Below the pieces are notes generated by a model. It worked only from the letters and a program-made list of their open reading frames with translations. It was not told the origin of the DNA and made no database searches. A DNA stretch of 64,000 nt from Anaspis maculata (taxonomy: Eukaryota; Arthropoda; Insecta; Coleoptera; Scraptiidae). Shown piece by piece: positions 13,653 to 26,893 of the stretch; position 1 is the first letter of the stretch, and every line of letters starts with the position of its first letter. The position numbers were made by a program, and so were the translations under genes. The DNA is taken from assembly GCA_949128115.1 (NCBI GenBank), contig OX421965.1:56352012-56416011 (forward strand), read 5' to 3'.

Positions 13653-15716
13653 TTGGCTTTTTGGTCATTTGCTGCAGAAGTTAGTGTCAAAATCAAATTA
13701 TGTTATCCGCTCGGCTTCACCGATAAAAGTGTAGAACAATTTTTCGGGCTTAGGTTGCGCATTCAAAAAATCCAACGCCGTTTACTTCGTCATTTGCTTC
13801 ACAATCGGGAGAACTCCTCGGTAATTGGCTTTTTGGTCATTTGCTGCAGAAGTTAGTGTCAAAATCAAATTATGTTATCCGCTCGGCTTCACCGATAAAA
13901 GTGTAGAACAATTTTTCGGGCTTAGGTTGCGCATTCAAAAAATCCAACGCCGTTTACTTCGTCATTTGCTTCACAATCGGGAGAACTCCTCGGTAATTGG
14001 CTTTTTGGTCATTTGCTGCAGAAGTTAGTGTCAAAATCAAATTATGTTATCCGCTCGGCTTCACCGATAAAAGTGTAGAACAATTTTTCGGGCTTAGGTT
14101 GCGCATTCAAAAAATCCAACGCCGTTTACTTCGTCATTTGCTTCACAATCGGGAGAACTCCTCGGTAATTGGCTTTTTGGTCATTTGCTGCAGAAGTTAG
14201 TGTCAAAATCAAATTCTGTTATCCGCTCGGCTTCACCGATGAAAGTGTAGAACAATTTTTCGGGCTTAGGTTGCGCATTCAAAAAATCCAACGCCGTTTA
14301 CTTCGTCATTTGCTTCACAATCGGGAGAACTCCTCGGTCATTGGCTTTTTGGTCATTTGCTGCAGAAGTTAGTGTCAAAATCAAATTTTGTTATCCGCTC
14401 GGCTTCACCGATAAAAGTGTAGAACAATTTTTCGGGCTTAGGTTGCGCATTCAAAAAATCCAACGCCGTTTACTTCGTCATTTGCTTCACAATCGGGAGA
14501 ACTCCTCGGTAATTGGCTTTTTGGTCATTTGCTGCAGAAGTTAGTGTCAAAATCAAATTATGTTATCCGCTCGGCTTCACCGATAAAAGTGTAGAACAAT
14601 TTTTCGGGCTTAGGTTGCGCATTCAAAAAATCCAACGCCGTTTACTTCGTCATTTGCTTCACAATCGGGAGAACTCCTCGGTCATTGGCTTTTTGGTCAT
14701 TTGCTGCAGAAGTTAGTGTCAAAATCAAATTTTGTTATCCGCTCGGCTTCACCGATAAAAGTGTAGAACAATTTTTCGGGCTTAGGTTGCGCATTCAAAA
14801 AATCCAACGCCGTTTACTTCGTCATTTGCTTCACAATCGGGAGAACTCCTCGGTAATTGGCTTTTTGGTCATTTGCTGCAGAAGTTAGTGTCAAAATCAA
14901 ATTATGTTATCCGCTCGGCTTCACCGATAAAAGTGTAGAACAATTTTTCGGGCTTAGGTTGCGCATTCAAAAAATCCAACGCCGTTTACTTCGTCATTTG
15001 CTTCACAATCGGGAGAACTCCTCGGTAATTGGCTTTTTGGTCATTTGCTGCAGAAGTTAGTGTCAAAATCAAATTTTGTTATCCGCTCGGCTTCACCGAT
15101 AAAAGTGTAGAACAATTTTTCGGGCTTAGGTTGCGCATTCAAAAAATCCAACGCCGTTTACTTCGTCATTTGCTTCACAATCGGGAGAACTCCTCGGTAA
15201 TTGGCTTTTTGGTCATTTGCTGCAGAAGTTAGTGTCAAAATCAAATTTTGTTATCCGCTCGGCTTCACCGATAAAAGTGTAGAACAATTTTTCGGGCTTA
15301 GGTTGCGCATTCAAAAAATCCAACGCCGTTTACTTCGTCATTTGCTTCACAATCGGGAGAACTCCTCGGTAATTGGCTTTTTGGTCATTTGCTGCAGAAG
15401 TTAGTGTCAAAATCAAATTTTGTTATCCGCTCGGCTTCACCGATAAAAGTGTAGAACAATTTTTCGGGCTTAGGTTGCGCATTCAAAAAATCCAACGCCG
15501 TTTACTTCGTCATTTGCTTCACAATCGGGAGAACTCCTCGGTAATTGGCTTTTTGGTCATTTGCTGCAGAAGTTAGTGTCAAAATCAAATTTTGTTATCC
15601 GCTCGGCTTCACCGATAAAAGTGTAGAACAATTTTTCGGGCTTAGGTTGCGCATTCAAAAAATCCAACGCCGTTTACTTCGTCATTTGCTTCACAATCGG
15701 GAGAACTCCTCGGTAA

Positions 15717-17436
15717 TTGGCTTTTTGGTCATTTGCTGCAGAAGTTAGTGTCAAAATCAAATTTTGTTATCCGCTCGGCTTCACCGATAAAAGTGTAGAA
15801 CAATTTTTCGGGCTTAGGTTGCGCATTCAAAAAATCCAACGCCGTTTACTTCGTCATTTGCTTCACAATCGGGAGAACTCCTCGGTAATTGGCTTTTCGG
15901 TCATTTGCTGCAGAAGTTAGTGTCAAAATCAAATTTTGTTATCCGCTCGGCTTCACCGATAAAAGTGTAGAACAATTTTTCGGGCTTAGGTTGCGCATTC
16001 AAAAAATCCAACGCCGTTTACTTCGTCATTTGCTTCACAATCGGGAGAACTCCTCGGTTATTGGCTTTTTGGTCATTTGCTGCAGAAGTTAGTGTCAAAA
16101 TCAAATTATGTTATCCGCTCGGCTTCACCGATAAAAGTGTAGAACAATTTTTCGGGCTTAGGTTGCGCATTCAAACAATCCAACGCCGTTTACTTCGTCA
16201 TTTGCTTCACAATCGGGAGAACTCCTCGGTAATTGGCTTTTTGGTCATTTGCTGCAGAAGTTAGTGTCAAAATCAAATTCTGTTATCCGCTCGGCTTCAC
16301 CGATGAAAGTGTAGAACAATTTTTCGGGCTTAGGTTGCGCATTCAAAAAATCCAACGCCGTTTACTTCGTCATTTGCTTCACAATCGGGAGAACTCCTCG
16401 GTCATTGGCTTTTTGGTCATTTGCTGCAGAAGTTAGTGTCAAAATCAAATTTTGTTATCCGCTCGGCTTCACCGATAAAAGTGTAGAACAATTTTTCGGG
16501 CTTAGGTTGCGCATTCAAAAAATCCAACGCCGTTTACTTCGTCATTTGCTTCACAATCTGGAGAACTCCTCGGTAATTGGCTTTTTGGTCATTTGCTGCA
16601 GAAGTTAGTGTCAAAATCAAATTCTGTTATCCGCTCGGCTTCACCGATGAAAGTGTAGAACAATTTTTCGGGCTTAGGTTGCGCATTCAAAAAATCCAAC
16701 GCCGTTTACTTCGTCATTTGCTTCACAATCGGGAGAACTCCTCGGTCATTGGCTTTTTGGTCATTTGCTGCAGAAGTTAGTGTCAAAATCAAATTTTGTT
16801 ATCCGCTCGGCTTCACCGATAAAAGTGTAGAACAATTTTTCGGGCTTAGGTTGCGCATTCAAAAAATCCAACGCCGTTTACTTCGTCATTTGCTTCACAA
16901 TCGGGAGAACTCCTCGGTAATTGGCTTTTTGGTCATTTGCTGCAGAAGTTAGTGTCAAAATCAAATTATGTTATCCGCTCGGCTTCACCGATAAAAGTGT
17001 AGAACAATTTTTCGCGCTTAGGTTGCGCATTCAAAAAATCCAACGCCGTTTACTTCGTCATTTGCTTCACAATCGGGAGAACTCCTCGGTAATTGGCTTT
17101 TTGGTCATTTGCTGCAGAAGTTAGTGTCAAAATCAAATTTTGTTATCCGCTCGGCTTCACCGATAAAAGTGTAGAACAATTTTCCGGGCTTAGGTTGCGC
17201 ATTCAAAAAATCCAACGCCGTTTACTTCGTCATTTGCTTCACAATCGGGAGAACTCCTCGGTAATTGGCTTTTTGGTCATTTGCTGCAGAAGTTAGTGTC
17301 AAAATCAAATTTTGTTATCCGCTCGGCTTCACCGATAAAAGTGTAGAACAATTTTCCGGGCTTAGGTTGCGCATTCAAAAAATCCAACGCCGTTTACTTC
17401 GTCATTTGCTTCACAATCGGGAGAACTCCTCGGTAA
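15717..17436 (+). repeat. Ten-monomer block, copy 2 (of 7,633-9,352)
   Basis: The same ordered variants are found 47 monomers to the right of copy 1: GGCTTTTCGG at 15,889, GGTTATTGG before 16,061, CCGATGAAAG at 16,233 and 16,577, AATCTGGAGAAC near 16,555, a GCG unit at 16,921, and TTTTCCGGG at 17,093 and 17,265. After that, copy 2 goes to GCG units while copy 1 continues with two more TTTTCCGGG units. The exact end of homology cannot be placed more finely, because neighbouring monomers differ at only one or two bases. Confidence 0.85.
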
Positions 17437-20400
17437 TTGGCTTTTTGGTCATTTGCTGCAGAAGTTAGTGTCAAAATCAAATTATGTTATCCGCTCGGCT
17501 TCACCGATAAAAGTGTAGAACAATTTTTCGCGCTTAGGTTGCGCATTCAAAAAATCCAACGCCGTTTACTTCGTCATTTGCTTCACAATCGGGAGAACTC
17601 CTCGGTAATTGGCTTTTTGGTCATTTGCTGCAGAAGTTAGTGTCAAAATCAAATTATGTTATCCGCTCGGCTTCACCGATAAAAGTGTAGAACAATTTTT
17701 CGCGCTTAGGTTGCGCATTCAAAAAATCCAACGCCGTTTACTTCGTCATTTGCTTCACAATCGGGAGAACTCCTCGGTAATTGGCTTTTTGGTCATTTGC
17801 TGCAGAAGTTAGTGTCGAAATCAAATTATGTTATCCGCTCGGCTTCACCGATAAAAGTGTAGAACAATTTTTCGGGCTTAGGTTGCGCATTCAAAAAATC
17901 CAACGCCGTTTACTTCGTCATTTGCTTCACAATCGGGAGAACTCCTCGGTAATTGGCTTTTTGGTCATTTGCTGCAGAAGTTAGTGTCAAAATCAAATTA
18001 TGTTATCCGCTCGGCTTCACCGATAAAAGTGTAGAACAATTTTTCGGGCTTAGGTTGCGCATTCAAAAAATCCAACGCCGTTTACTTCGTCATTTGCTTC
18101 ACAATCGGGAGAACTCCTCGGTAATTGGCTTTTTGGTCATTTGCTGCAGAAGTTAGTGTCAAAATCAAATTATGTTATCCGCTCGGCTTCACCGATAAAA
18201 GTGTAGAACAATTTTTCGGGCTTAGGTTGCGCATTCAAAAAATCCAACGCCGTTTACTTCGTCATTTGCTTCACAATCGGGAGAACTCCTCGGTAATTGG
18301 CTTTTTGGTCATTTGCTGCAGAAGTTAGTGTCAAAATCAAATTTTGTTATCCGCTTGGCTTCACCGATAAAAGTGTAGAACAATTTTTCGGGCTTAGGTT
18401 GCGCATTCAAAAAATCCAACGCCGTTTACTTCGTCATTTGCTTCACAATCGGGAGAACTCCTCGGTAATTGGCTTTTTGGTCATTTGCTGCAGAAATTAG
18501 TGTCAAAATCAAATTTTGTTATCCGCTCGGCTTCACCGATAAAAGTGTAGAACAATTTTTCGGGCTTAGGTTGCGCATTCAAAAAATCCAACGCCGTTTA
18601 CTTCGTTATTTGCTTCACAATCGGGAGAACTCCTCGGTTATTGGCTTTTTGGTCATTTGCTGCAGAAGTTAGTGTCAAAATCAAATTTTGTTATCCGCTC
18701 GGCTTCACCGATAAAAGTGTAGAACAATTTTTCGGGCTTAGGTTGCGCATTCAAAAAATCCAACGCCGTTTACTTCGTCATTTGCTTCACAATCGGGAGA
18801 ACTCCTCGGTAATTGGCTTTTTGGTCATTTGCTGCAGAAGTTAGTGTCAAAATCAAATTATGTTATCCGCTCGGCTTCACCGATAAATGTGTAGAACAAT
18901 TTTTCGGGCTTAGGTTGCGCATTCAAAAAATCCAACGCCGTTTACTTCGTCATTTGCTTCACAATCGGGAGAACTCCTCGGTAATTGGCTTTTTGGTCAT
19001 TTGCTGCAGAAGTTAGTGTCAAAATCAAATTATGTTATCCGCTCGGCTTCACCGATAAAAGTGTAGAACAATTTTTCGGGCTTAGGTTGCGCATTCAAAA
19101 AATCCAACGCCGTTTACTTCGTCATTTGCTTCACAATCGGGAGAACTCCTCGGTAATTGGCTTTTTGGTCATTTGCTGCAGAAGTTAGTGTCAAAATCAA
19201 ATTATGTTATCCGCTCGGCTTCACCGATAAAAGTGTAGAACAATTTTTCGGGCTTAGGTTGCGCATTCAAAAAATCCAACGCCGTTTACTTCGTCATTTG
19301 CTTCACAATCGGAAGAACTCCTCGGTAATTGGCTTTTTGGTCATTTGCTGCAGAAGTTAGTGTCAAAATCAAATTATGTTATCCGCTCGGCTTCACCGAT
19401 AAAAGTGTAGAACAATTTTTCGGGCTTAGGTTGCGCATTCAAAAAATCCAACGCCGTTTACTTCGTCATTTGCTTCACAATCGGGAGAACTCCTCGGTAA
19501 TTGGCTTTTTGGTCATTTGCTGCAGAAGTTAGTGTCAAAATCAAATTATGTTATCCGCTCGGCTTCACCGATAAAAGTGTAGAACAATTTTTTGGGCTTG
19601 GGTTGCGCATTCAAAAAATCCAACGCCGTTTACTTCGTCATTTGCTTCACAATCGGGAGAACTTCTCGGTAATTGGCTTTTTGGTCATTTGCTGCAGAAG
19701 TTAGTGTCAAAACAAATTATGTTATCCGCTCGGCTTCACCGATAAAAGTGTAGAACAATTTTTCGGGCTTAGGTTGCGCATTCAAAAAATCCAACGCCGT
19801 TTACTTCGTCATTTGCTTCACAATCGGGAGAACTTCTCGGTAATTGGCTTTTTGGTCTTTTGCTGCAGAAGTTAGTGTCAAAATCAAATTTTGTTATCCG
19901 CTCGGCTTCACCGATAAAAGTGTAGAACAATTTTTCGGGCTTAGGTTGCGCATTCAAAAAATCCAACGCCGTTTACTTCGTCATTTGCTTCACAATCGGG
20001 AGAACTCCTCGGTTATTGGCTTTTTGGTCATTTGCTGCAGAAGTTAGTGTCAAAATCAAATTTTGTTATCCGCTCGGCTTCACCGATAAAAGTGTAGAAC
20101 AATTTTTCGGGCTTAGGTTGCGCATTCAAAAAATCCAACGCCGTTTACTTCGTCATTTGCTTCACAATCGGGAGAACTCCTCGGTAATTGGCTTTTTGGT
20201 CATTTGCTGCAGAAGTTAGTGTCAAAATCAAATTTTGTTATCCGCTCGGCTTCACCGATAAAAGTGTAGAACAATTTTTCGGGCTTAGGTTGCGCATTCA
20301 AAAAATCCAACGCCGTTTACTTCGTCATTTGCTTCACAATCGGGAGAACTCCTCGGTAATTGGCTTTTTGGTCATTTGCTGCAGAAGTTAGTGTCAAAAT

Positions 20401-21563
20401 CAAATTATGTTATCCGCTCGGCTTCACCGATAAAAGTGTAGAACAATTTTTCGGGCTTAGGTTGCGCATTCAAAAAATCCAACGCCGTTTACTTCGTCAT
20501 TTGCTTCACAATCGGAAGAACTCCTCGGTAATTGGCTTTTTGGTCATTTGCTGCAGAAGTTAGTGTCAAAATCAAATTATGTTATCCGCTCGGCTTCACC
20601 GATAAAAGTGTAGAACAATTTTTCGGGCTTAGGTTGCGCATTCAAAAAATCCAACGCCGTTTACTTCGTCATTTGCTTCACAATCGGGAGAACTCCTCGG
20701 TAATTGGCTTTTTGGTCATTTGCTGCAGAAGTTAGTGTCAAAATCAAATTTTGTTATCCGCTCGGCTTCACCGATAAAAGTGTAGAACAATTTTTCGGGC
20801 TTAGGTTGCGCATTCAAAAAATCCAACGCCGTTTACTTCGTCATTTGCTTCACAATCGGAAGAACTCCTCGGTAATTGGCTTTTTGGTCATTTGCTGCAG
20901 AAGTTAGTGTCAAAATCAAATTATGTTATCCGCTCGGCTTCACCGATAAAAGTGTAGAACAATTTTTCGGGCTTAGGTTGCGCATTCAAAAAATCCAACG
21001 CCGTTTACTTCGTCATTTGCTTCACAATCGGAAGAACTCCTCGGTAATTGGCTTTTTGGTCATTTGCTGCAGAAGTTAGTGTCAAAATCAAATTATGTTA
21101 TCCGCTCGGCTTCACCGATAAAAGTGTAGAACAATTTTTCGGGCTTAGGTTGCGCATTCAAAAAATCCAACGCCGTTTACTTCGTCATTTGCTTCACAAT
21201 CGGGAGAACTCCTCGGTAATTGGCTTTTTGGTCATTTGCTGCAGAAGTTAGTGTCAAAATCAAATTATGTTATCCGCTCGGCTTCACCGATAAAAGTGTA
21301 GAACAATTTTTCGGGCTTAGGTTGCGCATTCAAAAAATCCAACGCCGTTTACTTCGTCATTTGCTTCACAATCGGAAGAACTCCTCGGTAATTGGCTTTT
21401 TGGTCATTTGCTGCAGAAGTTAGTGTCAAAATCAAATTATGTTATCCGCTCGGCTTCACCGATAAAAGTGTAGAACAATTTTTCGGGCTTAGGTTGCGCA
21501 TTCAAAAAATCCAACGCCGTTTACTTCGTCATTTGCTTCACAATCGGGAGAACTCCTCGGTAA

Positions 21564-22595
21564 TTGGCTTTTTGGTCATTTGCTGCAGAAGTTAGTGTCA
21601 AAATCAAATTTTGTTATCCGCTCGGCTTCACCGATAAAAGTGTAGAACAATTTTTCGGGCTTAGGTTGCGCATTCAAAAAATCCAACGCCGTTTACTTCG
21701 TCATTTGCTTCACAATCGGAAGAACTCCTCGGTAATTGGCTTTTTGGTCATTTGCTGCAGAAGTTAGTGTCAAAATCAAATTATGTTATCCGCTCGGCTT
21801 CACCGATAAAAGTGTAGAACAATTTTTCGGGCTTAGGTTGCGCATTCAAAAAATCCAACGCCGTTTACTTCGTCATTTGCTTCACAATCGGGAGAACTCC
21901 TCGGTTATTGGCTTTTTGGTCATTTGCTGCAGAAGTTAGTGTCAAAATCAAATTATGTTATCCGCTCGGCTTCACCGATAAAAGTGTAGAACAATTTTTT
22001 GGGCTTGGGTTGCGCATTCAAAAAATCCAACGCCGTTTACTTCGTCATTTGCTTCACAATCGGGAGAACTCCTCGGTAATTGGCTTTTTGGTCATTTGCT
22101 GCAGAAGTTAGTGTCAAAATCAAATTTTGTTATCCGCTCGGCTTCACCGATAAAAGTGTAGAACAATTTTTCGGGCTTAGGTTGCGCATTCAAAAAATCC
22201 AACGCCGTTTACTTCGTCATTTGCTTCACAATCGGAAGAACTCCTCGGTAATTGGCTTTTTGGTCATTTGCTGCAGAAGTTAGTGTCAAAATCAAATTAT
22301 GTTATCCGCTCGGCTTCACCGATAAAAGTGTAGAACAATTTTTCGGGCTTAGGTTGCGCATTCAAAAAATCCAACGCCGTTTACTTCGTCATTTGCTTCA
22401 CAATCGGGAGAACTCCTCGGTTATTGGCTTTTTGGTCATTTGCTGCAGAAGTTAGTGTCAAAATCAAATTATGTTATCCGCTCGGCTTCACCGATAAAAG
22501 TGTAGAACAAATTTTTGGGCTTGGGTTGCGCATTCAAAAAATCCAACGCCGTTAACTTCGTCATTTGCTTCACAATCGGGAGAACTCCTCGGTAA
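21564..22595 (+). repeat. Two trimeric higher-order units with GGAAGAAC and CTTGGG variants
   Basis: Two successive 516-bp trimers have the same order: an AAATTTTG unit ending in GGAAGAAC (21,564; 22,080), a standard AAATTATG unit (21,736; 22,252), then a unit preceded by GGTTATTGG and reading TTTTGGGCTTGGG (21,908; 22,424). The second trimer's last unit has an extra change to AAATTTTTGGGC and GTTAACTTCG. The same trimer appears at 29,475-29,990, so the class is shared across about 8 kb. Confidence 0.7.
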
Positions 22596-22767
22596 TTGGC
22601 TTTTTGGTCATTTGCTGCAGAAGTTAGTGTCAAAATCAAATTTTGTTATCCGCTCGGCTTCACCGATAAAAGTGTAGAACAATTTTTCGCGCTTAGGTTG
22701 CGCATTCAAAAAATCCAACGCCGTTTACTTCGTCATTTGCTTCACAATCGGGAGAACTCCTCGGTAA

Positions 22768-24315
22768 TTGGCTTTTTGGTCATTTGCTGCAGAAGTTAGT
22801 GTCAAAATCAAATTTTGTTATCCGCTCGGCTTCACCGATAAAAGTGTAGAACAATTCTTCGGGCTTAGGTTGCGCATTCAAAAAATCCAACGCCGTTTAC
22901 TTCGTCATTTGCTTCACAATCGGGAGAACTCCTCGGTAATTGGCTTTTTGGTCATTTGCTGCAGAAGTTAGTGTCAAAATCAAATTATGTTATCCGCTCG
23001 GCTTCACCGATAAAAGTGTAGAACAATTTTTCGCGCTTAGGTTGCGCATTCAAAAAATCCAACGCCGTTTACTTCGTCATTTGCTTCACAATCGGGAGAA
23101 CTCCTTGGTAATTGGCTTTTTGGTCATTTGCTGCAGAAGTTAGTGTCAAAATCAAATTATGTTATCCGCTCGGCTTCACCGATAAAAGTGTAGAACAATT
23201 TTTCGGGCTTAGGTTGCGCATTCAAAAAATCCAACGCCGTTTACTTCGTCATTTGCTTCACAATCGGGAGAACTCCTCGGTAATTGGCTTTTTGGTCATT
23301 TGCTGCAGAAGTTAGTGTCAAAATCAAATTATGTTATCCGCTCGGCTTCACCGATAAAAGTGTAGAACAATTTTTCGCGCTTAGGTTGCGCATTCAAAAA
23401 ATCCAACGCCGTTTACTTCGTCATTTGCTTCACAATCGGGAGAACTCCTCGGTCATTGGCTTTTTGGTCATTTGCTGCAGAAGTTAGTGTCAAAATCAAA
23501 TTTTGTTATCCGCTCGGCTTCACCGATAAAAGTGTAGAACAATTTTTTGGGCTTAGGTTGCGCATTCAAAAAATCCAACGCCGTTTACTCCGTCATTTGC
23601 TTCACAATCGGGAGAACTCCTCGGTAATTGGCTTTTTGGTCATTTGCTGCAGAAGTTAGTGTCAAAATCAAATTTTGTTATCCGCTCGGCTTCACCGATA
23701 AAAGTGTAGAACAATTTTTCGGGCTTAGGTTGCGCATTCAAAAAATCCAACGCCGTTTACTTCGTCATTTGCTTCACAATCGGGAGAACTCCTCGGTAAT
23801 TGGCTTTTCGGTCATTTGCTGCAGAAGTTAGTGTCAAAATCAAATTTTGTTATCCGCTCGGCTTTACCGATAAAAGTGTAGAACAATTTTTCGGGCTTAG
23901 GTTGCGCATTCAAAAAATCCAACGCCGTTTACTTCGTCATTTGCTTCACAATCGGGAGAACTCCTCGGTAATTGGCTTTTTGGTCATTTGCTGCAGAAGT
24001 TAGTGTCAAAATCAAATTATGTTATCCGCTCGGCTTCACCGATAAAAGTGTAGAACAATTTTTCGCGCTTAGGTTGCGCATTCAAAAAATCCAACGCCGT
24101 TTACTTCGTCATTTGCTTCACAATCGGGAGAACTCCTCGGTAATTGGCTTTTTGGTCATTTGCTGCAGAAGTTAGTGTCAAAATCAAATTATGTTATCCG
24201 CTCGGCTTCACCGATAAAAGTGTAGAACAATTTTTCGCGCTTAGGTTGCGCATTCAAAAAATCCAACGCCGTTTACTTCGTCATTTGCTTCACAATCGGG
24301 AGAACTCCTCGGTAA
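22768..24315 (+). repeat. Nine-monomer block, copy 2 (of 4,021-5,568)
   Basis: The diagnostic variants of copy 1 appear here in the same order: CAATTCTTCGGG at about 22,853, TTTTTTGGGC in the unit at 23,456, GGCTTTTCGG near 23,800 and CGGCTTTACC in the unit at 23,800. One unit also carries CTCCTTGGTAA near 23,101, shared with the 10,385 unit rather than with copy 1. The block is flanked by a domain of a different variant class on the left (17.9-22.6 kb), so it looks like a piece of the left domain placed inside another. Confidence 0.75.
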
Positions 24316-26893
24316 TTGGCTTTTTGGTCATTTGCTGCAGAAGTTAGTGTCAAAATCAAATTATGTTATCCGCTCGGCTTCACCGATAAAAGTGTAGAAC
24401 AATTTTTCGGGCTTAGGTTGCGCATTCAAAAAATCCAACGCCGTTTACTTCGTCATTTGCTTCACAATCGGGAGAACTTCTCGGTAATTGGCTTTTTGGT
24501 CATTTGCTGCAGAAGTTAGTGTCAAAATCAAATTTTGTTATCCGCTCGGCTTCACCGATAAAAGTGTAGAACAATTTTTCGGGCTTAGGTTGCGCATTCA
24601 AAAAATCCAACGCCGTTTACTTCGTCATTTGCTTCACAATCGGGAGAACTCCTCGGTAATTGGCTTTTTGGTCATTTGCTGCAGAAGTTAGTGTCAAAAT
24701 CAAATTATGTTATCCGCTCGGCTTCACCGATAAAAGTGTAGAACAATTTTTCGCGCTTAGGTTGCGCATTCAAAAAATCCAACGCCGTTTACTTCGTCAT
24801 TTGCTTCACAATCGGGAGAACTCCTCGGTAATTGGCTTTTTGGTCATTTGCTGCAGAAGTTAGTGTCAAAATCAAATTTTGTTATCCGCTCGGCTTCACC
24901 GATAAAAGTGTAGAACAATTTTTCGGGCTTAGGTTGCGCATTCAAAAAATCCAACGCCGTTTACTTCGTCATTTGCTTCACAATCGGGAGAACTCCTCGG
25001 TAATTGGCTTTTCGGTCATTTGCTGCAGAAGTTAGTGTCAAAATCAAATTTTGTTATCCGCTCGGCTTCACCGATAAAAGTGTAGAACAATTTTTCGGGC
25101 TTAGGTTGCGCATTCAAAAAATCCAACGCCGTTTACTTCGTCATTTGCTTCACAATCGGGAGAACTCCTCGGTAATTGGCTTTTTGGTCATTTGCTGCAG
25201 AAGTTAGTGTCAAAATCAAATTATGTTATCCGCTCGGCTTCACCGATAAAAGTGTAGAACAATTTTTCGCGCTTAGGTTGCGCATTCAAAAAATCCAACG
25301 CCGTTTACTTCGTCATTTGCTTCACAATCGGGAGAACTCCTCGGTAATTGGCTTTTTGGTCATTTGCTGCAGAAGTTAGTGTCAAAATCAAATTTTGTTA
25401 TCCGCTTGGCTTCACCGATAAAAGTGTAGAACAATTTTTCGGGCTTAGGTTGCGCATTCAAAAAATCCAACGCCGTTTACTTCGTCATTTGCTTCACAAT
25501 CGGGAGAACTCCTCGGTAATTGGCTTTTTGGTCATTTGCTGCAGAAGTTAGTGTCAAAATCAAATTATGTTATCCGCTTGGCTTCACCGATAAAAGTGTA
25601 GAACAATTTTTCGCGCCTAGGTTGCGCATTCAAAAAATCCAACGCCGTTTACTTCGTCATTTGCTTCACAATCGGGAGAACTCCTCGGTAATTATCTTTT
25701 TGGTCATTTGCTGCAGAAGTTAGTGTCAAAATCAAATTATGTTATCCGCTCGGCTTCACCGATAAAAGTGTAGAACAATTTTTCGCGCTTAGGTTGCGCA
25801 TTCAAAAAATCCAACACCGTTTACTTCGTCATTTGCTTCACAATCGGGAGAACTCCTCGGTAATTGGCTTTTTGGTCATTTGCTGCAGAAGTTAGTGTCA
25901 AAATCAAATTATGTTATCCGCTCGGCTTCACCGATAAAAGTGTAGAACAATTTTTCGGGCTTAGGTTGCGCATTCAAAAAATCCAACGCCGTTTACTTCG
26001 TCATTTGCTTCACATTCGGAAGAACTCCTCGGTAATTGGCTTTTTGGTCATTTGCTGCAGAAGTTAGTGTCAAAATCAAATTCTGTTATCCGCTCGGCTT
26101 CACCGATAAAAGTGTAGAACTATTTTTCGGGCTTAGGTTGCGCATTCAAAAAATCCAACGCCGTTTACTTCGTCATTTGCTTCACAATCGGGAGAACTCC
26201 TCGGTAATTGGCTTTTTGGTCATTTGCTGCAGAAGTTAGTGTCAAAATCAAATTATGTTATCCGCTCGGCTTCACCGATAAAAGTGTAGAACATGTTTTC
26301 GGGCTTAGGTTGCGCATTCAAAAAATCCAACGCCGTTTACTTCGTCATTTGCTTCACAATCGGGAGAACTCCTCGGTAATTGGCTTTTTGGTCATTTGCT
26401 GCAGAAGTTAGTGTCAAAATCAAATTATGTTATCCGCTCGGCTTCACCGATAAAAGTGTAGAACAATTTTTCGGGCTTAGGTTGCGCATTCAAAAAATCC
26501 AACGCCGTTTACTTCGTCATTTGCTTCACAATCGGGAGAACTCCTCGGTAATTGGCTTTTTGGTCATTTGCTGCAGAAGTTAGTGTCAAAATCAAATTAT
26601 GTTATCCGCTCGGCTTCACCGATAAAAGTGTAGAACAATTTTTCGGGCTTAGGTTGCGCATTCAAAAAATCCAACGCCGTTTACTTCGTCATTTGCTTCA
26701 CAATCGGGAGAACTCCTCGGTAATTGGCTTTTTGGTCATTTGCTGCAGAAGTTAGTGTCAAAATCAAATTATGTTATCCGCTCGGCTTCACCGATAAAAG
26801 TGTAGAACAATTTTTCGGGCTTAGGTTGCGCATTCAAAAAATCCAACGCCGTTCTTCGTCATTTGCTTCACAATCGGGAGAACTTCTCGGTAA

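Larger units (their letters stand above)
1..25860 (+). repeat. Array subdomain carrying the GCG variant at offset 95
   Basis: Within this stretch a large share of monomers read TTTCGCGCTTAGG instead of TTTCGGGCTTAGG (offset 95, G to C). I see them from about 500 to 17,700 and again from 22,690 to 25,790, and none to the right of that. Most of these also carry AAATTATG at offset 48. The interval 17.8-22.6 kb lacks the variant and instead carries GGAAGAAC (offset 157) and TTTTGGGCTTGGG units, so this subdomain is itself interrupted. The variant therefore marks a lineage of monomers that spread locally and was not exchanged with the right half of the array. Confidence 0.8.
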
